DNA of 64,000 nt. Origin: Chersky-840 sp036511675. Lineage in GTDB: Bacteria > Actinomycetota > Acidimicrobiia > Acidimicrobiales > UBA8190. The notes beneath the pieces are model-generated. The model saw only the letters and a list, made by a program, of their open reading frames with translations, searched no databases and had not been told where the DNA came from. The DNA is taken from the NCBI GenBank assembly GCA_036511675.1, contig DATCBU010000113.1, positions 5,847-69,846 on the forward strand, written 5' to 3'. Of this stretch, positions 52,056 through 59,724 are shown piece by piece (the first letter of the stretch is position 1; the number at the start of each line of letters is the position of its first letter). A program made the position numbers and the translations under genes.

Positions 52056-52964
52056 CTACTTGAGGCCCACCGACGCCAGCCACGTCTTCGCCACCGCGGC
52101 GGGCTGCTCCTTGTTGGCGGTGACGTCGAGGTTGAGCTGAGAGATGGCGTCGGTCGTCAGCTTGCTGTTGAGCGAGTCGAGCGCGGCGGTCACCGCCGCG
52201 GTGTCGACCGACTTCCGGATGACAGGGACGATGTAGTCCGCACCCTCGAGGTGCTTGTCGTCGGTGAGGGCCACGAAGTTGTTGCTCACCACGTTGCCGT
52301 CGCTCGAGAAGAGCTCGACCACCTGCACCTCGCCGTTCTTGAGCGCAGCGACACTGAGCGGACCCGCCTCGTCGAGGGACTTGAAACTGGCGAAGTGCAG
52401 CCCGTAGACCGAGGTCAGGCCGGGCTCACACCCGGCGAACGTCGGGCACTCGGGCGGTCCGCCCAGGATCAACTTCGAGGCGTAGGGAGCCAGGCTCGAG
52501 AGAGTGGTGAGGTGGTCCTTGGCCGCGGTGGCCCTGGTCACGGCGAACACATTGGTGTCCAGCGCACTCGAGGCGGACAGAACGGTGACCCCCGATGAGG
52601 ATAGGGCCGCCTTGTCCGCGGCGATGGCCGTGTTGATCTGGGTGCCCGCGGCCTGGGGCTTTCCGCCGTGGAGATATCCCAGCAGCGACGCCGCGTAGTC
52701 GGGCTCGAGGTCGATCTGGCCGTGCTGGATGGCGGGCACCACCACGGCCCGGGTCCCGAGGGCGGACTCCACCTTCACCTTGTAGCCGGCGTTGCTCAGG
52801 ACATCGCCGTAGAGGTTGGCGACGATCTCCTGCTCTTCGAAGTTGGTGGCCCCGATCTTGATGGTGGGCTTCGAAGATGCGGACGGGGTACTACTGCAAC
52901 TCGCCAACACAATGGCGGTCGTACCCAGGGCGGCAACAGTCATGAGGGAACGTCGGAGGAGCAT
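52056..52964 (-). CDS. OsmF/ProX-like betaine/choline ABC substrate-binding lipoprotein
   Basis: A 302-residue lipoprotein with a clear lipobox (VLASCSS). The mature protein has IKIGATNFEEQEIVANLYGD, PAIQHGQIDLEPDYAASLLG and LGGPPECPTFAGCEPGLTSV, the pattern of quaternary-amine (glycine betaine/choline) binding proteins. An aromatic-rich pocket is expected but cannot be confirmed here. It is the last gene of a minus-strand transporter operon; two permeases precede it. Confidence 0.92.
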   Translation of the reverse strand: MLLRRSLMTVAALGTTAIVLASCSSTPSASSKPTIKIGATNFEEQEIVANLYGDVLSNAGYKVKVESALGTRAVVVPAIQHGQIDLEPDYAASLLGYLHGGKPQAAGTQINTAIAADKAALSSSGVTVLSASSALDTNVFAVTRATAAKDHLTTLSSLAPYASKLILGGPPECPTFAGCEPGLTSVYGLHFASFKSLDEAGPLSVAALKNGEVQVVELFSSDGNVVSNNFVALTDDKHLEGADYIVPVIRKSVDTAAVTAALDSLNSKLTTDAISQLNLDVTANKEQPAAVAKTWLASVGLK

Positions 52965-53003
52965 CGGGGGGGCCTTCCTTCGCAGGTGGTGGCGCGAACC
53001 TAG

Positions 53004-53771
53004 TCAAGTTTCGACGGCTGCGGCCAGGGCCGGTGTCCGGGCACGCGTCGAGGCCCCGAGCCCCCGCGGCATGTGGCGGCGCAGCGGGAGCGGGGTGAGG
53101 ACCCGCTGCAGCGCGCCCAGGCCCAGCGCCACCACGGCAGCCAGCAGCGCCACCAGGAGTGCCCCGGCGAAGGCCTCCACGGTGTTGTTGGTGTTGAGCC
53201 CGGAGATGACCGGGGTGCCGAGATCGGAGTAGCTCACGTACGCGGCCAGCGTGGAAGTGGCCACCACCTCGATCGATGCGGTGCGGACCCCGGCCATGAG
53301 AAATGGCGTGGCCAGGGGCAGCTCCACCGTGCGTAGGACCTGGCCCCCGGTGAGGCCCATGGCCTTGGCCGCGTCGCGCACCTCGGCGTCCACCTCGCGC
53401 ATCCCCACGTAAGTGTTGGTGAGGATGGGCGGGATGGCGAGCACCACGAGGGCCAGGAAGGCGGCCAGGAAGCCACCCCACCGCAGCGAGATCCACGGCA
53501 CGATGGCGAACAGGGTCAGTAGCGCCAGGCTCGGCACGGCGCGCGCCGCGTTGGCGGCGTTGACGGCCACCAGACCGCCGCGCCCGGTGTGGCCCAGGAC
53601 GAGGCCGATGCCCCCGCCGATGACGAGCGCCCCGATCACCACCGCCAACGAGAGCTCGGTCTGGCGCCACAGGAGCTCGGGGATGCCGCTCGAGCCCTTC
53701 CAGTTCGCTGCGGTGGTGAGCCAGGACGCCACGCTGGCCACGAAATGCCGGAAGTGGTCCCAGACCGCCAC
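53004..53771 (-). CDS. Betaine/choline-type ABC permease
   Basis: A 255-residue membrane permease. The first helix is around VVIGALVIGGGIGLVLGH, and the transport EAA-like loop is EVDAEVRDAAKAMGLTGGQV with PLATPFLMAGVRTASIEVVA. The GTG at 53771 starts one base after the stop of the upstream permease, so translation is coupled. The C-terminus ends in a Pro/Arg-rich tail. It would form a heterodimer with the other permease. Confidence 0.88.
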   Translation of the reverse strand: MAVWDHFRHFVASVASWLTTAANWKGSSGIPELLWRQTELSLAVVIGALVIGGGIGLVLGHTGRGGLVAVNAANAARAVPSLALLTLFAIVPWISLRWGGFLAAFLALVVLAIPPILTNTYVGMREVDAEVRDAAKAMGLTGGQVLRTVELPLATPFLMAGVRTASIEVVATSTLAAYVSYSDLGTPVISGLNTNNTVEAFAGALLVALLAAVVALGLGALQRVLTPLPLRRHMPRGLGASTRARTPALAAAVET

Positions 53772-53772
53772 G

Positions 53773-54450
53773 TCACACCGCCCGGGCCCGGCGGGCCGAG
53801 CGCGACCAGGGGACGACCAGTCGTTGCAGGCCAACCAACAGCAGGTCGAGCACGGCGGCCAGGACCACCGACAGCACCAGGCCCACGATGATGGGCGTGT
53901 AGTAGCCGATGTTGAACCCGTAGGTGATCTGCTGACCCAGTCCACCCAGCCCGATCAGAGCGGTGACGGTGACGAGGCCGATGACCGTGGCGGTGGCCAC
54001 GCGCAGCCCCGCGAACACATAGGGCAGCGCCAGAGGCAGCTCGACGCGGACCAGCGCGGCCCGGCGCGAGTAGCCCATGGCCGTGGCCGCCTCACGGGCG
54101 TCGGCGGGTACGGCGTCGAGCCCTGCCACGGTGTTCCAGATCAGGATTAGCAACGTGTAGCCCACCAGCGCGACCTCCGCCGTGGGATACGACGCCACGT
54201 AGCCGGTGATGGGCCCGAGGATGGCGAAGAGCGCCAGCGACGGGATGATGTACAACGTGCTGGCGATCCCGAACACCGGGGGCCGCAGCACCCGGTAGCG
54301 CCAGGCTAGAAGGGCAAGAGGTATCGACAGGCACAGCCCCATGCCGACGGCGAGCAGGCTGAGGGAGATGTGCTGCAACAGGTCGGAGCTGATCTGGCTC
54401 CACTGGCCGGTGACATAGCTCCACTGGAAGAAGGGCTGGGCGGTCCCCAT
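53773..54450 (-). CDS. Betaine/choline-type ABC permease
   Basis: A 225-residue membrane permease of the OpuBB/YehW type. SLSLLAVGMGLCLSIPLALL and LYIIPSLALFAILGPITGYV are membrane helices; DAVPADAREAATAMGYSRRA with LPLALPYVFAGLRVA is the EAA loop; QQITYGFNIGYYTPIIVGLV is near the end. It starts the minus-strand operon and is separated from the divergent ATPase gene by only 38 bp, which must hold both promoters. Confidence 0.9.
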   Translation of the reverse strand: MGTAQPFFQWSYVTGQWSQISSDLLQHISLSLLAVGMGLCLSIPLALLAWRYRVLRPPVFGIASTLYIIPSLALFAILGPITGYVASYPTAEVALVGYTLLILIWNTVAGLDAVPADAREAATAMGYSRRAALVRVELPLALPYVFAGLRVATATVIGLVTVTALIGLGGLGQQITYGFNIGYYTPIIVGLVLSVVLAAVLDLLLVGLQRLVVPWSRSARRARAV

Positions 54451-54488
54451 CGGCCCCGACTGTAACCGTGGGCGTAACGTGGAAAGCC

Positions 54489-55607
54489 ATGATCACGCTG
54501 GAGCGGGTCTCCAAGAGCTATGGCGCCGACAATGTGGCGGTGACAGACCTAAGCCTCGAGGTCGACGACGGGGAGCTCGCCGTGCTGGTGGGCCCGTCGG
54601 GGTGCGGCAAGACGACCACCTTGCGCATGATCAACCGGCTCATCGAGCCCACCTCGGGAAGCATTCTCATCGCCGGGGAGAACGTGCTCACCAAGGACCC
54701 GGTGGTGATGCGCCGGAGCATCGGCTACGTGATCCAACAGGGCGGGCTCTTCCCGCACCGGCGCGTCTTCGACAACGTGGCCGTGGTTCCTCGCCTGCTG
54801 GGGTGGGACAGTGCCCGGGTCGACCGGCGCGTCAACGAGCTCCTCGAGCTCGTTGGCCTCGAGCCTCAGAACTACGCCCGACGGTTCCCCCACGAGCTCT
54901 CCGGGGGCGAGCGCCAACGGGTGGGGGTGGCCCGGGCGCTGGGCGCTGATCCCCCCGTGCTGCTCATGGACGAGCCTTTCGGCGCTGTGGACCCCGTCAC
55001 CCGCCAACGCCTCCAGAACCTGTTCCTCGATCTGCAGAAGGCGCTCAAGAAGTCGATCGTTTTCGTCACCCACGACATCGAGGAGGCGGCCAAGCTCGGG
55101 GATCGCATCGCCGTGTTGTCCAAGGGGGGCCTCCTCGAGCAGTACGACACGCCGGCGGAGATCTTGGGCCGGCCCGCCACCCCGTTCGTGGCGGACTTCG
55201 TGGGTGCGGACCGCGGCGTGCGCCGTCTGGCCGTCGTCCGGATCGAGGTGGATGACCTGGCCGAGCCGCCGGTGATCTTTCCCACCGCCACCATGGACGA
55301 GGCCCGGCGCCTCGCCGCCGACCTCGAGGTCAAAACGGCGGTCGTGCTCGACGACAACGGGCAGTTGCTGGGTTGGGTGGCACTGGAGCCGGGGATCGAC
55401 GGGACCGTCGGCACCCACACCGAGAAGTTCGCCACCCAGGTGCCGCTGGGGACGACGTTGCGCGCCGCTCTGGGTGAGATGCTCCAGCACGACGTGCGCT
55501 GGATCCCCGTCGTCGACGATGACGGGCGGTATCTCGGGGTGCTTACCCCCAACCGGCTCCACGCTGCCATGCGCCGCTCGGTGGGTGGTACCCCGATCGA
55601 GCCCTGA
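54489..55607 (+). CDS. Betaine/choline-type ABC ATPase with C-terminal CBS domains
   Basis: A 372-residue ATPase of the OpuA/ProV type. Walker A GPSGCGKTT, Q-loop IQQGGLFPH, signature LSGGERQRVGVA, Walker B LLMDEPFGAVDP and the switch His in VTHDIEEAAK are all intact. The C-terminal ~130 residues look like a CBS pair (VFPTATMDEARRLAADLEV-like, then LQHDVRWIPVVDDDGRYLGV), which senses ionic strength or nucleotide in OpuA. The ATG at 54489 was chosen over a GTG at 54468. It is transcribed away from its permeases, and an F420 enzyme follows 10 bp downstream. Confidence 0.93.
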   Translation: MITLERVSKSYGADNVAVTDLSLEVDDGELAVLVGPSGCGKTTTLRMINRLIEPTSGSILIAGENVLTKDPVVMRRSIGYVIQQGGLFPHRRVFDNVAVVPRLLGWDSARVDRRVNELLELVGLEPQNYARRFPHELSGGERQRVGVARALGADPPVLLMDEPFGAVDPVTRQRLQNLFLDLQKALKKSIVFVTHDIEEAAKLGDRIAVLSKGGLLEQYDTPAEILGRPATPFVADFVGADRGVRRLAVVRIEVDDLAEPPVIFPTATMDEARRLAADLEVKTAVVLDDNGQLLGWVALEPGIDGTVGTHTEKFATQVPLGTTLRAALGEMLQHDVRWIPVVDDDGRYLGVLTPNRLHAAMRRSVGGTPIEP

Positions 55608-55617
55608 AGGGACAAGC

Positions 55618-56502
55618 GTGAAACTCCGGCTGGGAATCGTGACACCCGTCGTCCACATCAACCCGCGCTTCGACCCTCCCAGCTGGGAGTCGACGGGAAC
55701 GATCGAGGACGTCATCGCCGTGGCGAAAGCCGCCGAGCGATTCGGGTTCGACTGGGTGGCGTGCTCGGAGCACATCGCCATTCCGCAGGCTGCCACCAAC
55801 GTGCGCGGGCCGCGCTACTGGGACCCCACCACCACCCTCGCCTTCGTGGCGGCCAACACCGAGCGGATCTCGTTGCTGAGCCACGTCGTCGTGCTCGGCT
55901 ACCACCACCCGCTAGAGCTCATCAAGCGCTGGGGCACGCTCGACGTTGCCAGCCACGGCCGGGTGATCCTCGGGGTCGGTGTGGGCTCGCTCGAGCCGGA
56001 GTTCGAGCTCCTCGGCCACCAGTTCGACGGGCGGGGTGAACGGTCCGATGATGCGCTGCGAGCCATCCGTGTCAGTTGGGGCGTGCGCCAGCCCGTCTAC
56101 AGCGGCACCCATTTCGCGTACTCGGGTTTCGTGGTGGATCCATCGGGGTTGCCTCGACCACTGGACATCTGGGTGGGAGGCCGGACCCGGCGTTCACTGC
56201 GGCGGGCTATCGAGTTGGGAGACGGCTGGATCCCGTTCCGATTGAACATGGACGACCTGAAGCCGATGCTCGATGACCCCGAGGTCACCGACGCCATCGC
56301 GGCCCGGGATCGGCCCTTCAGTCTGATCTTCGCGCCCGACCCACCCATCGATCCCGCCGGGGCTCCCGAGAACGCCGCCGACGTGGTGCGGGGGTTTGCC
56401 GAGTTGGGCGCCACCGGTCTGAGTCTGCGCTTCCGCCACCACTCGCGGTCGCACTACATCGAGCAGCTCGAGGCCATGCACGAGCTCGTCGCCGGGCTAT
56501 GA
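55618..56502 (+). CDS. Luciferase-like F420-dependent oxidoreductase
   Basis: A 294-residue TIM-barrel enzyme of the F420/luciferase family. FGFDWVACSEHIAIPQAATN, then LLSHVVVLGYHHPLELIKRW, GRVILGVGVGSLEPEFELLG and LDIWVGGRTRRSLRRAIELG are typical. The GTG start at 55618 follows a GAAGGGAC site 10 bp after the ABC ATPase gene, so the two may share a transcript although their functions are unrelated on their face. Substrate unknown. It differs clearly from the family member at 27.5 kb. Confidence 0.9.
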   Translation: MKLRLGIVTPVVHINPRFDPPSWESTGTIEDVIAVAKAAERFGFDWVACSEHIAIPQAATNVRGPRYWDPTTTLAFVAANTERISLLSHVVVLGYHHPLELIKRWGTLDVASHGRVILGVGVGSLEPEFELLGHQFDGRGERSDDALRAIRVSWGVRQPVYSGTHFAYSGFVVDPSGLPRPLDIWVGGRTRRSLRRAIELGDGWIPFRLNMDDLKPMLDDPEVTDAIAARDRPFSLIFAPDPPIDPAGAPENAADVVRGFAELGATGLSLRFRHHSRSHYIEQLEAMHELVAGL

Positions 56503-56520
56503 GCGCCGAGGGAGGGCGCC

Positions 56521-57009
56521 TCAGTCGGGGACCGGAGCCGAGCCCGGTGGTGTGAACCGCTCGTCGGACCCCAGGAGCTCGTCGCAGAGGTCGGCGGCGG
56601 GCATGGTGGTCACCGACACGTAGGCGAGCGTGAGCGCCACGGTGCTCACCGGGAATTTGTCACCGACCTCCTCGAGAGCCGCCAGCAGCTGCGGGCGGTC
56701 GGGCTCATCGGCCGAATCGCCGAGGGCGGCGACGATCGCATCCTGACAGGCCACGGACACGGCATCGGCGATCAGCGGGACGGTGGACCGGTATTGGGGC
56801 TGGGTGAGGAACGCCGTCGGGTCCCGCTTGCGCCGCAAAGCGTGGATGGCTGTTCGGACCGCCACCGATTGCTGTTTGAGCTCCTCCTCGGAGAGGCCCC
56901 GCAGCGTCTGGACCACCTCATGATCCCCGACCCACACCAGCATCGGAAGGAGCCGCTCCAGGCGGGCTTCGCTCGGCTCGACGGACGGCTCATTGGAGGG
57001 TTCGGTCAC
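56521..57009 (-). CDS. Hypothetical protein
   Basis: A 162-residue acidic protein without a recognised family. It begins MTEPSNEPSVEPSEARLERL, has polar helices (HEVVQTLRGLSEEELKQQSV and VRTAIHALRRKRD), and LAALEEVGDKFPVSTVALTL near residue 110. No signal peptide or metal motif is seen. It lies between the convergent F420 gene and the divergent sulfatase gene. Coding is supported by its uniform codon use, but the function is unknown. Confidence 0.65.
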   Translation of the reverse strand: MTEPSNEPSVEPSEARLERLLPMLVWVGDHEVVQTLRGLSEEELKQQSVAVRTAIHALRRKRDPTAFLTQPQYRSTVPLIADAVSVACQDAIVAALGDSADEPDRPQLLAALEEVGDKFPVSTVALTLAYVSVTTMPAADLCDELLGSDERFTPPGSAPVPD

Positions 57010-57098
57010 GTCGCGACATTAGGGGAGCCCGCCGTCGGCCGATGCTCGTCCCCGGCTGGCATGCTGGCGCCGTTTAAGGCATCCGGGGAGGGATCGAG

Positions 57099-59402
57099 AT
57101 GGCGAGGATCGAGTTCGGCGGCCGGATCGGGCGGGATTGGCGGGAGTCCGAGCCGTGGTGGCCACCGGTGCCCACACCGCCCGAGGGGGCCCCCAACGTC
57201 GTCCTCATCGTGCTCGACGACGTCGGCTTCGCCCAGCTGGGCTGCTACGGGTCCGACATGGACACCCCCGTCCTCGACGGGCTGGCCGACCAGGGAGTAC
57301 GACTGGCGAACTTCCACACCACGGCCCTGTGCTCACCCACCCGGGCCTGTCTGCTCACGGGACGGAACCACCACCGCAGTGCCATGGGACGGGTGGCGGA
57401 CCTGGCCATCGGCTTCCCGGGGTACTGGGGCAAGCCGCCTCGTGAGAACGGCTACCTGTCGGAGATCCTGCGAGCCCACGGGTACGCCACCTACGCCATC
57501 GGAAAGTGGCATCTCACCCCCGAGGACGAGACCAACATGGCCGCCTCGCGCGCCACGTGGCCCCTGGGTAGGGGTTTCGATCGGTGGTACGGCTTCCACG
57601 GCGGTGAGACGCACCAGTTCATGCCGGCGCTGTACCACGACAACCACGCCATCCGGCCCCCCCGCTCGTACGAGGAGGGCTATCACCTCAGCGCGGATCT
57701 CGCCGACCATGCCATCGAGTTTCTGGGCGACCTTCGTGCCGTTGACGCCGACCAGCCCTTCTTCCTGTATTTCTGCACCGGGGCCTGTCACTCCCCGCAC
57801 CATGCGCCCGCCGAGTGGATCGAGCGCTACCGGGGTCACTTCGCCGGGGGATGGGACCAGTGGCGGGAGCAGATCTACGCCCGACAGCTGGACACGGGGA
57901 TCATCCCGGCGGGCACCGAGCTGTCACCGCGGCCCCCGTGGGTCCCGGCGTGGGACACCCTGGGTGACCGAGAACGGAAGCTGGCCGAGCGGTTCATGGA
58001 GTGCTTCGCCGGCTACCTGTCGTACACCGATGCGCAGATCGGCCGGCTACTGGCCTTCATCGACGACATGGGCGACTCGGGGAACACCGTCGTCATGGTT
58101 GTGTCCGATAACGGGGCCAGCTCCGAGGGTGGCAAGGAGGGGTCGATCAACGACATTCGCCTCTCCAACTTCGACCCCGCCGGAGTCTCGGAGATGTACC
58201 GGCGCATCGACGAGATCGGTGGGCCTCTCAGCCACAACAACTATCCGTGGGGCTGGACCATGGCGGGCAATACCCCCTTCAAGCGCTGGAAGCGCGAGGT
58301 CCACGAAGGCGGCGTGGCCGACCCGTGCATCGTGTCGCTCTCCTCGGGCGGCCGCGTCGCGACCGGAGGGATCCGGTACCAGTACGCCCACGCCGTCGAC
58401 ATCCTGCCCACCGTGCTGGAACTGGTGGGTGTGACCGCACCCGGGGAGATCGACAACGTCGCTCAGTCACATCTAGACGGCACCAGCTTCGCCTATCTGC
58501 TCGACGACGGAGGAGCGGACGTGCCCGGCCGGCACATCACCCAACACTTCGAAATGCTGGGATCGCGGGCCATCTACCACGACGGGTGGAAGGCGGTGGC
58601 TTTCCACCCTGTCGGACCGCTCTATGACGACGGGCTCAAAGTGAACGCTCCCTTCAATGACGACGTGTGGGAGCTCTATCACGTGGCCGAGGATCACTCG
58701 GAGGTGCACGACCTGGCCACGGAGTACCCGGACAAAGTGGCGGAACTGGTCGAACGGTGGTGGGACGAGGCGCGTCGCAACGACGTGCTGCCTCTCGACA
58801 ATCGCGTCCTCGAGGCCATCGCCCACCCCAAACCGGACCACCGACGTCCTCGGGACACCTTCCGGTACTTTCCCGGCGGCTCCCAGGTGCCCGAGCCGGT
58901 GGCGGTGAACGTCCGCAACCGGTCCCACGCCATCACCGTGACCATCGACGTTGCCGATGGCACGGTGCCGAATGGGGTCCTGCTGGCCCTGGGCTCGGCC
59001 CTAGGGGGATGGTCCCTCCATCTCTTGAACGGGCACCTGCGCTATGTCCACAACCTGTACGGCAAGACCCGCCACGTCGTGCATGCCGACGAGGCGCTGG
59101 GGTCAGGCCGCCACACCGTGGGATTCACGTTCGAGAAGGACGAGGGTCTCGGCGGGCCGGCCAAGCTCCTCTACGACGGAGCAGTCGTGGCCGAAGGTGT
59201 CATCGACCGCTTCACCCCGGCCGGCTTCAACGGCGTCGGCGTCGGTGTCACGTGCGGATACGAATGGGGCCCGTCGGTGGGGGAGGGCTACACGGCCCCG
59301 TTCCCGTTCAACGGGACCATCGTGAGGGCCGAGGTGACCACCACCGGCCCCGTGGTCCGGGACCCCGTCATGGAGGTCGCCGCCATCCTGGCCGAACAGT
59401 GA
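57099..59402 (+). CDS. Arylsulfatase (sulfatase family, AtsD-like size)
   Basis: A 767-residue type I sulfatase. VVLIVLDDVGFAQLGCYGSD is the metal-binding start, and LCSPTRACLLTGRN contains the C-x-P-x-R motif at Cys78, converted to formylglycine in active enzymes. AIGKWHL, FLYFCTGACHSPHHAP and VVMVVSDNGASSEGG add the other catalytic residues. The C-terminal ~230 residues form extra beta-rich material. No signal peptide is seen, so it is probably cytosolic like the large mycobacterial AtsD (from memory). The modifying enzyme (formylglycine-generating) is not adjacent. It could recycle sulfate from the sulfated lipids made by the 37-kb sulfotransferase, but that is speculation. Confidence 0.95.
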   Translation: MARIEFGGRIGRDWRESEPWWPPVPTPPEGAPNVVLIVLDDVGFAQLGCYGSDMDTPVLDGLADQGVRLANFHTTALCSPTRACLLTGRNHHRSAMGRVADLAIGFPGYWGKPPRENGYLSEILRAHGYATYAIGKWHLTPEDETNMAASRATWPLGRGFDRWYGFHGGETHQFMPALYHDNHAIRPPRSYEEGYHLSADLADHAIEFLGDLRAVDADQPFFLYFCTGACHSPHHAPAEWIERYRGHFAGGWDQWREQIYARQLDTGIIPAGTELSPRPPWVPAWDTLGDRERKLAERFMECFAGYLSYTDAQIGRLLAFIDDMGDSGNTVVMVVSDNGASSEGGKEGSINDIRLSNFDPAGVSEMYRRIDEIGGPLSHNNYPWGWTMAGNTPFKRWKREVHEGGVADPCIVSLSSGGRVATGGIRYQYAHAVDILPTVLELVGVTAPGEIDNVAQSHLDGTSFAYLLDDGGADVPGRHITQHFEMLGSRAIYHDGWKAVAFHPVGPLYDDGLKVNAPFNDDVWELYHVAEDHSEVHDLATEYPDKVAELVERWWDEARRNDVLPLDNRVLEAIAHPKPDHRRPRDTFRYFPGGSQVPEPVAVNVRNRSHAITVTIDVADGTVPNGVLLALGSALGGWSLHLLNGHLRYVHNLYGKTRHVVHADEALGSGRHTVGFTFEKDEGLGGPAKLLYDGAVVAEGVIDRFTPAGFNGVGVGVTCGYEWGPSVGEGYTAPFPFNGTIVRAEVTTTGPVVRDPVMEVAAILAEQ

Positions 59403-59572
59403 GCCGAAACGGCGCTCTCTGACTCCGCGATGTGACGCCAATCCGCGTCGCGTCGTGTGCTTTCGGGACGACACCGAGCCCGGATGGAGCAAGGACTTGT
59501 TGTCCTAAAGTTTCAGCGCCTTTGTGCCGATTGTGTGTTGCCACTGTCATTGGGCACCACGGGAGGAGGTCA
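59403..59572. other. Intergenic stretch after the sulfatase
   Basis: 170 bp that is lower in GC than the surroundings and likely holds the promoter for the small ORF and OLD-like ATPase. A short T-rich run, TTGTTGTCCTAAAGTTT, stands out. I see no RNA gene or repeat. Together with the small ORF the gap to the ATPase gene is 322 bp. Confidence 0.4.
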
Positions 59573-59722
59573 ATGACGGGTTTCAGGCTTGGAAGCGCGC
59601 CACCGCGTCGGTCGGTTCACGAGCCACTGGATGCTGCACATCGTGGCACCTCTCGCCAACTCCGCTCGTCGCAGCCCGTGCGCACGTGGTCGGCAGATGT
59701 CTCTCTTCAAGGTGAGGTGTAG
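59573..59722 (+). CDS. Small leader-type ORF with a strong ribosome-binding site
   Basis: A 49-residue frame starting MTGFRLGSAPPRRSVHEPLD and ending SLQGEV. Its ATG at 59573 sits 3 bases after GGGAGGAGGT, one of the best Shine-Dalgarno matches in the window, and its TAG ends 2 bp before the GTG of the OLD-like ATPase gene. The basic sequence resembles no family. It may be a leader that couples translation to the ATPase, or a small protein in its own right. A chance ORF is possible. Confidence 0.45.
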   Translation: MTGFRLGSAPPRRSVHEPLDAAHRGTSRQLRSSQPVRTWSADVSLQGEV

Positions 59723-59724
59723 CG

